64,000 nt of DNA from Candidatus Ruminimicrobiellum bubulum (GTDB lineage Bacteria > Elusimicrobiota > Endomicrobiia > Endomicrobiales > Endomicrobiaceae), in NCBI GenBank assembly GCA_017651625.1, contig JAGCCP010000030.1, forward strand, positions 1 through 64,000, in the 5' to 3' direction. Shown here piece by piece: positions 8,525 through 17,006 of this stretch. Both the position numbers and the translations under genes were made by a program. The notes below the pieces were generated by a model that saw only the letters and a program-made list of their open reading frames with translations, did not search any database and was not told the DNA's origin. Numbering within the stretch: position 1 is the stretch's first letter; the number at the start of each line of letters is the position of its first letter.

Positions 8525-9889
8525 ATGTGCGGAATATTCGGAATAGAAAATAACGAAACAGCCTCAATGATTACATTCGTAGGTCTTTTAACATTACAAC
8601 ACAGAGGAGAAGAGTCCGCAGGTATAACATCAAACAATGACGGGATAGATTATGTTACACATAAGTCTATGGGGCTCGTATCACAAATATTTAAAGAAAA
8701 AATATTAAATACATTAACAGGCAAAGTTGCTATAGGACACGTTCGTTATTCTACACATTCCGAAAGTACATTGTTAAATGCTCAACCTTTTGTTTTTAAC
8801 TGTATTCACGGTAACATTGCAGTTGCTCATAACGGAAACATCACAAACTGTGAAACAATAAAAAAAGAACTTGCGCAATCCGGTTCAATATTTAATCATA
8901 CATCCGACACCGAAATAGTTGCACATTTAGTTGCAAAAAGTAAGGGCTTTTCCGCAGGAGATCTTATAAAAAATGCTGTATCAAGATTGGAAGGTGCATA
9001 TTCTTTAATATTTATTATCGGTAATAAACTTGTTGGTGTTAGAGATCCGTTCGGATACAGGCCGCTTGTTTTAGGTAAAACAAAAGATTCTTATATTTTG
9101 GCTTCGGAAACATCGGCAATAGATGCTGCAGGTGGAAGTTTTATAAGAAATGTTAATCCGGGCGAAATTGTTGTAATAGAAAACGGTAAAATAATAGAAG
9201 ATATTTATCTGGATAGAAAAGAAAAAGAAAAGTTTTGTATTTTCGAACAGGTATATTTTTCAAGACCTGACAGTGTGTTATGTAACAAAAGTGTTAAAAA
9301 TGCCCGTGTGCAAATGGGAAAATATCTTGCAAAACAAATGAAAGATATAAAAGCAGATATCGTTGTTCCCGTTCCCGATACGGGAATATTTTCCGCACAA
9401 GGCTTTGCGGAAGAGTCGGGAATAAAATTTCAAACAGGTTTTATAAGAAACCACTATGTCGGCAGAAGCTTTATAAAACCGTCGCAAAAGATGAGAGAAG
9501 TAACCGCAAGATTAAAATTATTCCCGATAAAAGATGTTATAGACGGTAAAAAAATTGTTCTTATAGATGATTCATTGGTAAGGGGAACAACAGCACAAAA
9601 GATAGTTAAAATTTTAAGAGATGTCGGTGCAAAAGAAATACATTTTGCGTTGTCTTGCCCGCCGGTAATATCACCTTGTTACTATGGTATAGATACACCA
9701 AATAAAGATAAACTTATATCGGCGATGAAAAGTAATGAGGAAATAAAAGAATTTTTAAATGTTGACAGCTTAACATTCCTTGATATTAATAATATGAAAA
9801 AAGCTTGTTGTACCGATGAACATGACACTTCTAAATTCTGTTGCGCTTGTTTTGATGGCATATATCCTTCTAAGATTACCGATAAATAA
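8525..9889 (+). CDS. purF: Amidophosphoribosyltransferase
   Basis: First committed step of purine synthesis: PRPP plus glutamine to phosphoribosylamine. 454 residues. The N-terminal Ntn-hydrolase domain begins MCGIFGIE, so Cys2 is the nucleophile without a propeptide; 'LQHRGEESAG' and 'HVRYSTHS' follow. The phosphoribosyltransferase motif is 'KKIVLIDDSLVRGTTAQK' near residue 345. C-terminal 'FCCACFDGIYP' and upstream cysteines fit the Fe-S form known from Bacillus. The start follows AAGGAGAG. Its placement beside glutamate synthase fits its use of glutamine nitrogen. The last codons (ITDK-stop) are part of a hairpin shared in design with the next gene. Confidence 0.95.
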   Translation: MCGIFGIENNETASMITFVGLLTLQHRGEESAGITSNNDGIDYVTHKSMGLVSQIFKEKILNTLTGKVAIGHVRYSTHSESTLLNAQPFVFNCIHGNIAVAHNGNITNCETIKKELAQSGSIFNHTSDTEIVAHLVAKSKGFSAGDLIKNAVSRLEGAYSLIFIIGNKLVGVRDPFGYRPLVLGKTKDSYILASETSAIDAAGGSFIRNVNPGEIVVIENGKIIEDIYLDRKEKEKFCIFEQVYFSRPDSVLCNKSVKNARVQMGKYLAKQMKDIKADIVVPVPDTGIFSAQGFAEESGIKFQTGFIRNHYVGRSFIKPSQKMREVTARLKLFPIKDVIDGKKIVLIDDSLVRGTTAQKIVKILRDVGAKEIHFALSCPPVISPCYYGIDTPNKDKLISAMKSNEEIKEFLNVDSLTFLDINNMKKACCTDEHDTSKFCCACFDGIYPSKITDK

Positions 9890-9898
9890 TCGGTAATC
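9874..9898 (+). repeat. Inverted repeat across the purF stop codon
   Basis: GATTACCGAT and ATCGGTAATC (9874-9883, 9889-9898) flank AAATA; the stop codon is within the hairpin. There is no T-tract directly after it. A second inverted repeat, AAACGGATTTTT (9906-9917) with AAAAATCCGTTT (9944-9955), follows and ends in Ts; it may be the actual terminator. Confidence 0.7.
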
Positions 9899-9962
9899 CG
9901 GGAAGAAACGGATTTTTCTTTTAAATTATAACTTTGTATTCTAAAAAATCCGTTTTTATGGC

Positions 9963-10075
9963 GACCTTAATATTTTGGTTATAATTTTGCAACTAACTCA
10001 ATCGAGTATGCCCTTGCGGGATCCATATACACTTCATTCGTCAGTTGCTTCATTCTAACCGAAAATCTTAAGGTC
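9963..10075 (-). repeat. GTGTAC-head hairpin element, copy 4 (reverse orientation)
   Basis: Outer GACCTTAA/TTAAGGTC arms extend to an imperfect stem of about 20 bp. The head reads GTGTAT...GCATAC on the minus strand, and an inner GCAACT/AGTTGC stem is present. It is the only copy whose head orientation opposes the downstream gene. Confidence 0.65.
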
Positions 10076-10182
10076 TTGAACGGCAACGGCAAAAACTTGA
10101 AAACTCTTTGAATGCAAAGAACGACAATGACAAAAAATTTAACAACTATTTGAGGTGGAGTTCAATCATTAAAGGGGGAAAT

Positions 10183-12762
10183 ATGGCGGCATTTGACAGA
10201 GTAAAAAGCGGTATTCCCGAGATGGATAAAGCACTTGATAATATCCGACTTGGAGATAATGTTGTATGGCGTGTTTCTTACCTTTCACAGTTTAAACTTT
10301 TTATGGAACCGTATATAAAACAAGCAATAGAGGATAAACGCAACATTATATATTTCAGATTTGCAAGTCATGAACCTCTTCTTGAAGACCGTCCGGAAAT
10401 AAAGATAATAAAAATACCTCTTACTCACAGATTTGAAAACTTTACGGTCGCCATTCATAATGCTATTGAAAAAGAAGGAAAAGATGCTTTTTATGTCTTC
10501 GATTGTTTATCGGATTTACAAATAGCATGGGCTACGGATCTTATGATGGGCAATTTTTTTAGAGTAACATGCCCGTTTCTTTTTATACTTGATACTGTTG
10601 CTTTTTTCCCGATTATAAGAGGAAAACATTCCGTACAGGCAATAAACAAAATTCTAAATACTACCCAACTTTTCTTTGATGTATATTCGGATAATAAAAA
10701 TATCTATGTTCGTCCGCAAAAAGTATGGGAAAGAAATTCCGATACAATGTTTCTTCCTCACATATATAATCCAAAAACAGGAGAGTTTAAACCTATATTA
10801 GACGGTGTACAATCAAGCAGATTTTACCAGACACTCGGACAGGCACAACGTTCTGCAGACGAACAATATTCTGATTCTTGGGACAGATATTTTAATCGTG
10901 TTAAATTGCTTAAAGAAGGCGGCATGGATATAACCGACGAGTGTTCTCAAATGTGCAATATTATGATGACAAGAGATTTCAAAATGCGTCAATTGGTAAA
11001 GAAACATTTTACACCGGAAGACTATTTTGCGGTAAGGGATCATATGATCGGAACCGGAATGATAGGCGGTAAGGCTTGCGGTATGCTTCTTGCAAGAGCA
11101 ATCATAAGAAATAAGGAACACGATATAAGTGAAGTTCTTGAACCGCATGATTCTTTTTATGTGGGTTCCGATCTTTATTATACTTACATCGTTGATAATA
11201 ATCTGTGGGATATCAGAGTTCGGCAGAGAACGGAAGAAGGTTATTTTGAACTGGCACGGGAATTTGCGGATAAGATAATGAAAGGAACATTCTCCGAAGC
11301 CATGCGAAATCAATTCGTAAGAATCATCGAATACTACGGACAGGATCCGTATATTATTCGTTCAAGCAGTATTTTAGAGGACGGATTCGGAAATGCATTT
11401 GCAGGAAAATATGAGTCTGTTTTTTGTGCTAACAGAGGCAGTCTTGAAGAACGACTTGATGAATTTGAGCATGCAATTAAGGTCGTATATGCAAGTTCTA
11501 TGAGCCTTTCAGCTCTTGATTATCGTAAAAGACGCGGGCTGGATAAAAGAGATGAACAGATGGCTCTTCTTATACAGCGTGTTTCCGGTTCTTATTACGG
11601 AAACAACTATATGCCTTGTGCTGCGGGAGTAGGATATTCGTATAGTCCTTACAGAATAATGAAAGACAGTGATCCTGCAGTCGGAATGCTTAGACTTGTT
11701 ATGGGGCTTGGAACATCGGCAGTTGACAGAACGGAAGGTTCATACCCGAGGATAGTTAATCTCGATATGCCGGATAAAAACTTATATTCTTCTTCCGCGG
11801 ATAAACACAAATTCTCGCAAGGCAATACTGAAGTTATCAATATGACAGAAAAGTCTCTTCAAAAACTTTCATTGAGAAACATTGAACCGGATATACCGAA
11901 TTATCTTGGTAAGTTATTATTTGAGCACGATTATGAAGCCGAATCAAGACTGAGAGAAATGGGGATAAAACGTGATGTAAAATTTATTTCGTGTATGGGT
12001 ATTGTATCTAATCTTACTCTAATGGAACAGATGAAGAGATTACTCCATTGTATACAGGAAGAGTACGATTACCCTGTTGATATAGAATTTACCATAAACA
12101 TATCTGAAAGCGGAGAATATTCTATTGATTTGCTTCAATGTCGTCCTCTTCAGATACAAAAAGGAAAATCCGGAACAGTGATTCCGCCGGATGTTAAAAA
12201 GGAAAATATCCTGCTTGAAAGCAAAGGTGCATCGATGGGAATGTGTAAAGCAACTGATCTTGATATAATCGTATATGTAGATCCTGTTAAATACTATAAT
12301 ATGCCTTATAATGATAAATCCTTAGTTGCGAAGTTGGTGGGAAAGATTAACTGGCATTATCGAGACAAAGGTAAACATATGATGTTGATTGTGCCCGGCA
12401 GGGTGGGAACATCTTCTCCGGAACTTGGAGTTCCGACATCATTTTCGGATATAAGTACATATGAAATTATATGCGAGGCAGAAGATTCAAAGGCAGGATT
12501 TAATCCCGAATTATCATATGGAAGCCATATTTTCCAGGATCTTGTCGAAGCTGAAATTTTGTATACGGCAATATTTAACAATGAAAAAACAATACATTTT
12601 TCACCCGAAAAATTGGAATCATCAAAAGATATTGTCTCGGAATTCGAACAGGGAGAAACACTAACCGATATTGTCCATGTATATGATGTATCTGAGAGAA
12701 AATGCAAGGTTTATAATGATGTGGCTAATGAGCACCTATTGATTACAATTACTGATAAGTAA
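10183..12762 (+). CDS. PEP/pyruvate-binding (PPDK N-terminal) ATP-grasp protein with a RecA-like N-terminus
   Basis: 859 residues from the ATG after AAAGGGGG; an in-frame ATG at 10108 lacks a good ribosome-binding site and lies too near the repeat. Residues 1-180 look like a KaiC/RAD55-type RecA fold ('GIPEMDKAL', 'FYVFDCLSDLQIAWATD') but the Walker A region reads GDNVVWRVS, without GKT. From about 300 on it resembles the ATP-grasp domain of pyruvate phosphate dikinase/PEP synthase: 'MIGGKACGMLLARA', 'YIIRSSSILEDGFGNAFAGKYES', 'VMGLGTSAVDRTEGSYPRIV' and 'IDLLQCRPLQ'. I see no phosphohistidine or PEP-binding TIM-barrel domain, so it is not a full PEP synthase. Its role is unknown; it may transfer phosphate to a partner or be a regulator. 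Confidence 0.7.
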   Translation: MAAFDRVKSGIPEMDKALDNIRLGDNVVWRVSYLSQFKLFMEPYIKQAIEDKRNIIYFRFASHEPLLEDRPEIKIIKIPLTHRFENFTVAIHNAIEKEGKDAFYVFDCLSDLQIAWATDLMMGNFFRVTCPFLFILDTVAFFPIIRGKHSVQAINKILNTTQLFFDVYSDNKNIYVRPQKVWERNSDTMFLPHIYNPKTGEFKPILDGVQSSRFYQTLGQAQRSADEQYSDSWDRYFNRVKLLKEGGMDITDECSQMCNIMMTRDFKMRQLVKKHFTPEDYFAVRDHMIGTGMIGGKACGMLLARAIIRNKEHDISEVLEPHDSFYVGSDLYYTYIVDNNLWDIRVRQRTEEGYFELAREFADKIMKGTFSEAMRNQFVRIIEYYGQDPYIIRSSSILEDGFGNAFAGKYESVFCANRGSLEERLDEFEHAIKVVYASSMSLSALDYRKRRGLDKRDEQMALLIQRVSGSYYGNNYMPCAAGVGYSYSPYRIMKDSDPAVGMLRLVMGLGTSAVDRTEGSYPRIVNLDMPDKNLYSSSADKHKFSQGNTEVINMTEKSLQKLSLRNIEPDIPNYLGKLLFEHDYEAESRLREMGIKRDVKFISCMGIVSNLTLMEQMKRLLHCIQEEYDYPVDIEFTINISESGEYSIDLLQCRPLQIQKGKSGTVIPPDVKKENILLESKGASMGMCKATDLDIIVYVDPVKYYNMPYNDKSLVAKLVGKINWHYRDKGKHMMLIVPGRVGTSSPELGVPTSFSDISTYEIICEAEDSKAGFNPELSYGSHIFQDLVEAEILYTAIFNNEKTIHFSPEKLESSKDIVSEFEQGETLTDIVHVYDVSERKCKVYNDVANEHLLITITDK

Positions 12763-12776
12763 TTTATCAGTAATTG
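12746..12776 (+). repeat. Inverted repeat across the stop codon of the ATP-grasp gene
   Basis: CAATTACTGATAA (12746-12758) pairs with TTATCAGTAATTG (12764-12776), loop GTAAT. The TAA stop lies in the loop. It encodes the same final residues (ITDK) as the purF hairpin. Confidence 0.7.
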
Positions 12777-12808
12777 TGAGCGAACCGAGTTGTTAAAAAA
12801 TTTAAAAA

Positions 12809-13315
12809 TTATTTAACTAATATCTTTTGTTGTTGTTCTTTTCCTGTTGAAACTTCTTTACCGAACAATTCATAATATTCTACTTTAGGAATTCCTAATG
12901 CACCGTCTTTAGATTCGATATAAACTTTTTCTAAAAAGCAATCAATATCATTTATCTTTATTACGGCTTTAGGAACATTGTCGTATAAATCCAAGACCAT
13001 AGGCTTTTCTTTAACAGCTTTTAATACAAAATTGAAATTACCTTTTTCTTTGTTATAGGTTGTTTGAAATCCGTAAGCTTTTTTATCGAAAGCACTAAGT
13101 TCTTCTCTTTCACCGTTCTTTTCTGCATATAATAACCAATATGCATCTATGGGATTTTGTTCGTTGATTTTTCCTGCATCGGTTAATACGGCATCATAGT
13201 TTACAACATTGGCATTTTTACTTCTTTCTATAACAAACAAATTACTTGTTTTATCTGCATACAAACTTACAGCTGATAACAAAAACAAAAAACAAAGTGT
13301 AAATATTTTTTTCAT
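12809..13315 (-). CDS. Exported protein of unknown function (DUF4833-like)
   Basis: 168 residues with a clear signal peptide (MKKIFTLCFLFLLSAVSLYA, cleavage about residue 20). The mature part begins 'DKTSNLFVIERSKNANVVNYDAVL' and contains 'PIDAYWLLYAEKNG', which I associate with DUF4833, a small exported family without known function. No cysteines suggest disulfides or lipidation. The ATG has an upstream GGAGAAAG. It is transcribed away from the ATP-grasp gene, toward it in convergence, and appears monocistronic. Confidence 0.6.
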   Translation of the reverse strand: MKKIFTLCFLFLLSAVSLYADKTSNLFVIERSKNANVVNYDAVLTDAGKINEQNPIDAYWLLYAEKNGEREELSAFDKKAYGFQTTYNKEKGNFNFVLKAVKEKPMVLDLYDNVPKAVIKINDIDCFLEKVYIESKDGALGIPKVEYYELFGKEVSTGKEQQQKILVK

Positions 13316-13386
13316 TTTCTTTCTCCGGTATAAAAATTTAAAACTTATATTATTTAGACTTATTTTAACAGCAAATAGTTACAATT

Positions 13387-14439
13387 CTACTGATTTAACA
13401 AAGATTTTCTGTATCTGTTCGTAAATATGATGAATATGTTCTTTAATATGGCAATTGCAGGAACCGCGATAAGCATTCCAAGAATTCCGCCTACATTTGC
13501 GCCGAACAATAAAGCAAAAATCATCGTAACAGGCCCTAAATTTACATTTTTACCGACAATTAACGGTTGAATAATACGGCCATCTATTTGTTGCATAATT
13601 TCTAAAGCGATAAAGACATATAAAACCATTGTAATTGATTTGTATTGTATTGCCGTTGCAAGAATACCGGATATCATAGCTACGGCAGGTCCAAGATAAG
13701 GAATTATATTGAATAAACCGGAAATAACACCTATTATTATTGCGTATTTAACATTAAAACTGAATAAAATTAAACTTGTTACTATTCCTATAAAACAGGC
13801 TTCAATAATTTGACCTCTGATATAACCGCCCAAAACAAAATTTACTTCATATATAAACGATACGAAAAATTCAACATATCTGGCAGGAAGAAACTCAATA
13901 AATGATTCTTTAACTTTGTTTGCACCCAATAACATAAAAAAGGTTATTACCGGAATTAAGATTATAAACGGTATTACAGATACCACTGATGTTATATGTT
14001 GTGTTAAAGTTTCCAATTTGCTTGCAATTAAATCCGTAAGCCCATTTTCTGAATTTTCTGTCGGGTTTGTAATATTGTCGGTATATTTCTTTAAAAATGG
14101 AACTTTTTTAGCAATGTCAGTAGATTGTTCTTTAATAAGTAATTCATATTTGGGATAATTTTCTTTAAATACTTTTATTTCCGTAGTTATAACAGGAATT
14201 AACAAAGTAACAATAAAAGCAAATATAGCTATAATCAACAATGTAATAAAACTAACGGCAACCCATCTTTGCAGACCTAACAACATAATTTTATTTACTA
14301 TAGGGGTAATTAAATAACATATTAAACCTGCTATTATAAAAGGAATAATAATTTGTCTTGATAAATAAAGAACACCGAACAAAAAGAACAATAATAAAAT
14401 AGATATAATAAAAACTTTTGTTACTCTGTTATCTTTCAT
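13387..14439 (-). CDS. AI-2E family (PerM-like) membrane transporter
   Basis: 350-residue integral membrane protein with about seven to eight hydrophobic helices. There is an N-terminal pair (about 10-50), one near 65-85, a soluble loop, and helices from about 150 on. The late segment 'FNIIPYLGPAVAMISGILAT' and 'GRIIQPLIVGKNVNLGPVTMIFALLFGANVGGILGMLIAVPAIAI' motifs are typical of the AI-2E/UPF0118 family. Substrates of the family vary (autoinducer export, Na+/H+ exchange), so none is assigned. Its start overlaps the stop of the upstream cyclic-nucleotide-binding gene by 11 bases, so the two are probably co-translated. Confidence 0.85.
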   Translation of the reverse strand: MKDNRVTKVFIISILLLFFLFGVLYLSRQIIIPFIIAGLICYLITPIVNKIMLLGLQRWVAVSFITLLIIAIFAFIVTLLIPVITTEIKVFKENYPKYELLIKEQSTDIAKKVPFLKKYTDNITNPTENSENGLTDLIASKLETLTQHITSVVSVIPFIILIPVITFFMLLGANKVKESFIEFLPARYVEFFVSFIYEVNFVLGGYIRGQIIEACFIGIVTSLILFSFNVKYAIIIGVISGLFNIIPYLGPAVAMISGILATAIQYKSITMVLYVFIALEIMQQIDGRIIQPLIVGKNVNLGPVTMIFALLFGANVGGILGMLIAVPAIAILKNIFIIFTNRYRKSLLNQ

Positions 14440-14887
14440 TTATTTCTCTCTTATAAAGCATTTTTGATATTCTTTTTAACATGTTGAATCCGATAGCTTT
14501 ATCTTTTTTCATCAAATTTTCAATGTCATCTTTATACATAAAAAATAAATTGCTGTCTTCCAATGCTGTTGCTGTATTGGTATAAACTTCATCATCATTA
14601 AAGGCATATTTTTGGCCGAACAAATCTCTTTTGTTTATAATCTTTTTATTTTTACCGTCATCTAATTCTATTTTGCCTGATCTTACAATACAAAGTAATT
14701 TTGCTTCTTGACCTTTTTTATAAATAACTTCTTTTTGTAAGTAAGTTTTTTTATATATATGAGCTCTTAGTTTTTTTAATTGTGATATATTCAGTTCTTC
14801 AAAAAAATCTATGCTTTTTAGGAATAAAATGTCTTTTTGTAAATCAGTATTAACAAAAATTTTTAAAATTAAATTTTTAATTTTCAT
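14429..14887 (-). CDS. Cyclic nucleotide-binding domain protein without HTH
   Basis: 152 residues with a single cNMP-binding beta-roll: 'FFEELNISQLKKLRAHIYKKTYLQKEVIYKKGQEAKLLCIVRSGKIEL' and 'ALEDSNLFFMYKDDIENLMKK'. The C-terminal helix ends at 'LYKREINER' and there is no helix-turn-helix domain, so it is not a complete Crp/Fnr regulator. The phosphate-binding RxS motif of true cAMP binders is not clear ('TNTATALEDS'). It probably works as a small sensory or adaptor protein for the AI-2E transporter it overlaps. Confidence 0.75.
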   Translation of the reverse strand: MKIKNLILKIFVNTDLQKDILFLKSIDFFEELNISQLKKLRAHIYKKTYLQKEVIYKKGQEAKLLCIVRSGKIELDDGKNKKIINKRDLFGQKYAFNDDEVYTNTATALEDSNLFFMYKDDIENLMKKDKAIGFNMLKRISKMLYKREINER

Positions 14888-15025
14888 AAAAACCTCATAA
14901 TTTTTTTATTGCTGATATTCTATAAAATTGTATATCTTTTCTCAATGATACCAAAAATAGCGTCATTGTCTTTCAAAGGGTTTAAAGATTTTCTTTCTTT
15001 TCTCTTTGTCGTTATGCCGTTAGAG

Positions 15026-15130
15026 AATAAATAGTTTGAAACGAACTGAAGTATTTTAAAATTGCGGTGTACATAAGTGAAACGGTACATAAGATTTTAA
15101 AATACAAAAGTGTAGTTCAAAATATTTATT
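15026..15130 (+). repeat. GTGTAC-head hairpin element, copy 5
   Basis: Perfect 12-bp stem GTATTTTAAAAT (15051-15062) with ATTTTAAAATAC (15094-15105), outer GAACT/AGTTC (15043-15047, 15114-15118) and AATAAATA-like arms. The head contains GTGTAC...GGTACA with AAGTGAAAC between. It lies between two minus-strand genes; the rest of 14888-15157 shows no gene. Confidence 0.8.
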
Positions 15131-15157
15131 TGATATGATGTTTTTAAAAAAAACAAT

Positions 15158-15685
15158 CTAGTCCCAAGTCCAAAACTTTCTTAACTCTGCAACAATATTG
15201 TTCCAATCTTGCATGGTGAAAGCGGCATCTCCCAAAATCATTATTGTCATTTCGAGATTGTCATATTTTTTGTAAAGATTTGTATCACGAAACCCGCTAC
15301 GGATATAAAAGTCGTGTCTTCGAATTCTTTGTTCCGAATTATCACATTCCTGTTTGGGAGATTCCATGTCAAGAACAACATTTTTTCCTTTGTATTTTTC
15401 TATCAGAGCGGCAAGTATTTTTCGTCCTTTACCTTGTCCTCTTAACTCGGGTATTACGGCAAAATACCAAAACCAATTAAACTTCTTATGAGGGAACAGA
15501 ATAGTAAATCCAATGAATTTATCGTCTTCATAATATGCCGTAAAATCAAGATTCATTTGATCTATAAGGGGAATTAAATCGTCCCATGGAATTTGTTCGT
15601 TTTCCGGGAATGCCGTTTGATAAAGTAACTTTATTTGTTCATCATTAGCATTTATTTTTGTTATTTGTTTTGCCTTTGTTATCAT
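15158..15685 (-). CDS. GNAT family N-acetyltransferase
   Basis: 175 residues with the GNAT core: 'FIGFTILFPHKKFNWFWYFAVIPELRGQGKGRKILAALIEKYKGKNVVLDME'. The acetyl-CoA pyrophosphate loop is RGQGKG (about residues 84-89). The C-terminal 'RRHDFYIRSGFRDTNLYKKYDN' matches the FYxRxGF element seen in many GNATs. The substrate cannot be read from sequence. It lies 39 bases downstream of the DUF1848 gene on the same strand and may share its transcript. Confidence 0.85.
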   Translation of the reverse strand: MITKAKQITKINANDEQIKLLYQTAFPENEQIPWDDLIPLIDQMNLDFTAYYEDDKFIGFTILFPHKKFNWFWYFAVIPELRGQGKGRKILAALIEKYKGKNVVLDMESPKQECDNSEQRIRRHDFYIRSGFRDTNLYKKYDNLEMTIMILGDAAFTMQDWNNIVAELRKFWTWD

Positions 15686-15724
15686 ATTAAATAATTATAC
15701 AAATAAATATACATAACGAACAAA

Positions 15725-16675
15725 CTAAAAATCTTTTTCACCAAACAAACTTAAATTGTTATCTTTAATGATAAAACTTGTTTGATTTCCTTCTTGAATG
15801 ATATCTTCTTTTGTAATTTTACCTGTTAAGATGGGGGAATTTTTATCGTGCAGTTTATAGTTTTTTAATGTTTCGGCATGATTTATATTTGCATAGCAAT
15901 ATTTACATCCGTTAGGGCAAGTATTATAAGAACCTATATCTCTTGCTTGTATACAATGACAACCTTTTCTCATTCCTTTATGTTTAATGTTTTTAAATCG
16001 TATACCGTTTGCTTTTGACAATATATCAAGTGTCATACAACCGCTTTTATGTATTCCGTATTCTTCGTAAGTATCGTTTGTTCCGCAAGTTTGTATATAT
16101 ATATTGTACTTTTTTGCTGTAGAGCCGATTTCTTTTGCAATTTTATTTTTTTGTTCTTCAGTGAACAAAATTATTTCCGGCATATTTGTTTGTAGCTTTT
16201 TATACATTTCAACAAAACTGAATATGCAACGATTTATATGTCCGGAAAGTTTTTTTGCCATATAGTCAAAAGTTTTTATGTGACGGCTTATTGTGTATTC
16301 TTTTGTTAATAATATAGGATCATATCTCCAGGCAATTCGTTTTGAACCGACAATTTGTTCCAATTGCAAAAGAGTGTTTATACTTTCATCTATTGACGGA
16401 ACATTCGGTTCTATGTCTTTACCGTAAGCAGTGATAGTGTAATGAAAATATGTGTTGAATTTGTCCGTAATCTCATGTAAGCGGGGTAAAATCGGAGCAT
16501 AATTTTTAGAGCAAAAAATTACACAATCTATTTTGTCGGGCGTTAATATATATTTTGTTACTTTGTTTGGAAACATCGGGTTTCTTGAATAAACAAAACC
16601 TTCTTTAAACCTGTTTAAAAGCCATTGAGAATAATATTGAACGGTATCCGTTCTTCCACCGGTATTTAGTATCAT
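15725..16675 (-). CDS. DUF1848 family Fe-S protein
   Basis: 316 residues opening 'MILNTGGRTDTVQYYSQWLLNRFKEGFVYSRNP', the hallmark of DUF1848, with a radical-SAM-like cysteine cluster near residue 245: 'GCHCIQARDIGSYNTCPNGCKYCYANINH'. The CxxxCxxC motif in 'CPNGCKYCYAN' fits a 4Fe-4S site. The family is often called radical SAM-like, but its chemistry is unknown to me. It is divergently placed from the Cys-rich repeat peptide, with about 135 bases between starts, which makes it a possible modifying enzyme for that peptide. That is an inference from position only. Confidence 0.75.
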   Translation of the reverse strand: MILNTGGRTDTVQYYSQWLLNRFKEGFVYSRNPMFPNKVTKYILTPDKIDCVIFCSKNYAPILPRLHEITDKFNTYFHYTITAYGKDIEPNVPSIDESINTLLQLEQIVGSKRIAWRYDPILLTKEYTISRHIKTFDYMAKKLSGHINRCIFSFVEMYKKLQTNMPEIILFTEEQKNKIAKEIGSTAKKYNIYIQTCGTNDTYEEYGIHKSGCMTLDILSKANGIRFKNIKHKGMRKGCHCIQARDIGSYNTCPNGCKYCYANINHAETLKNYKLHDKNSPILTGKITKEDIIQEGNQTSFIIKDNNLSLFGEKDF

Positions 16676-16742
16676 AATTTATTATTTTAAATTATTATTA
16701 ACCGCTAATCAATTGCTTAAAACGAGTACAAAATTTTTTTTC

Positions 16743-16772
16743 TTGACAAATAGTTAAATGTTTAACTATAAT
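16743..16772 (+). promoter_or_regulatory. Promoter with MarR-type operator
   Basis: TTGACA (16743-16748) and TATAAT (16767-16772) are separated by 18 bases. The spacer and -10 box are filled by a perfect palindrome ATAGTTAAA-TG-TTTAACTAT (16750-16769). This size and AT-rich TTAA core are typical of MarR-family operators. A repressor bound here would block polymerase. The marR gene is the second gene of the unit, so autoregulation is likely. Confidence 0.85.
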
Positions 16773-16810
16773 TCTTTTATTGAAGTAAATTTTATAAACG
16801 GAGGGAGAAA

Positions 16811-16987
16811 ATGGCTTTAAAAAATTTATATGGTTGGAACGGCGGAATATCAAAAATTTCTTCACCATGCGGGTGCGGTTCCAAAAAGAATGCAACTCCA
16901 TGCGGATGCGGTTCTAAAAAGAATGCATCTCCTTGCGGTTGTGGTTCCAAAAAGAATGCATCACCTTGCGGATGCGGTTCAAAGTAA
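16811..16987 (+). CDS. 58-residue Cys-rich tandem-repeat peptide
   Basis: Short gene with a good ribosome-binding site (GGAGGG) 5 bases before ATG. Residues 1-18 form a leader-like part (MALKNLYGWNGGISKISS). Then come four copies of an 11-residue unit P-C-G-C-G-S-K-K-N-A-S/T, the last ending at GSK. It holds eight cysteines in four CGC motifs and no acidic residue. DNA repeats are 33 bp and differ at synonymous sites, so selection acts on the peptide. It resembles in plan the Cys/Gly repeat peptides ('ACGX'-type) known beside radical SAM enzymes, but I cannot confirm membership. It could be a modified peptide (RiPP), a metal-binding peptide or a thiol buffer. Candidate partners are the divergent DUF1848 protein and the MarR and MDR genes downstream. 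Confidence 0.8.
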   Translation: MALKNLYGWNGGISKISSPCGCGSKKNATPCGCGSKKNASPCGCGSKKNASPCGCGSK

Positions 16988-17006
16988 TAAAAAATAGAAA
17001 TAAGAG

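Noticed and set aside
10108-10182. Earlier ATG for the ATP-grasp gene
   Set aside because: The 25 added codons are unlike the family, begin close to hairpin element copy 4 and lack a Shine-Dalgarno, whereas the ATG at 10183 has AAAGGGGG at proper distance.
10813-11313. 166-codon minus-strand open frame
   Set aside because: It is fully antisense to the ATP-grasp gene, which shows clear domain motifs; composition is that of a shadow frame.
14888-15157. tRNA or small RNA gene in this gap
   Set aside because: No tRNA-like arms or CCA end; the stretch is explained in part by hairpin element copy 5 and otherwise shows nothing recognisable.
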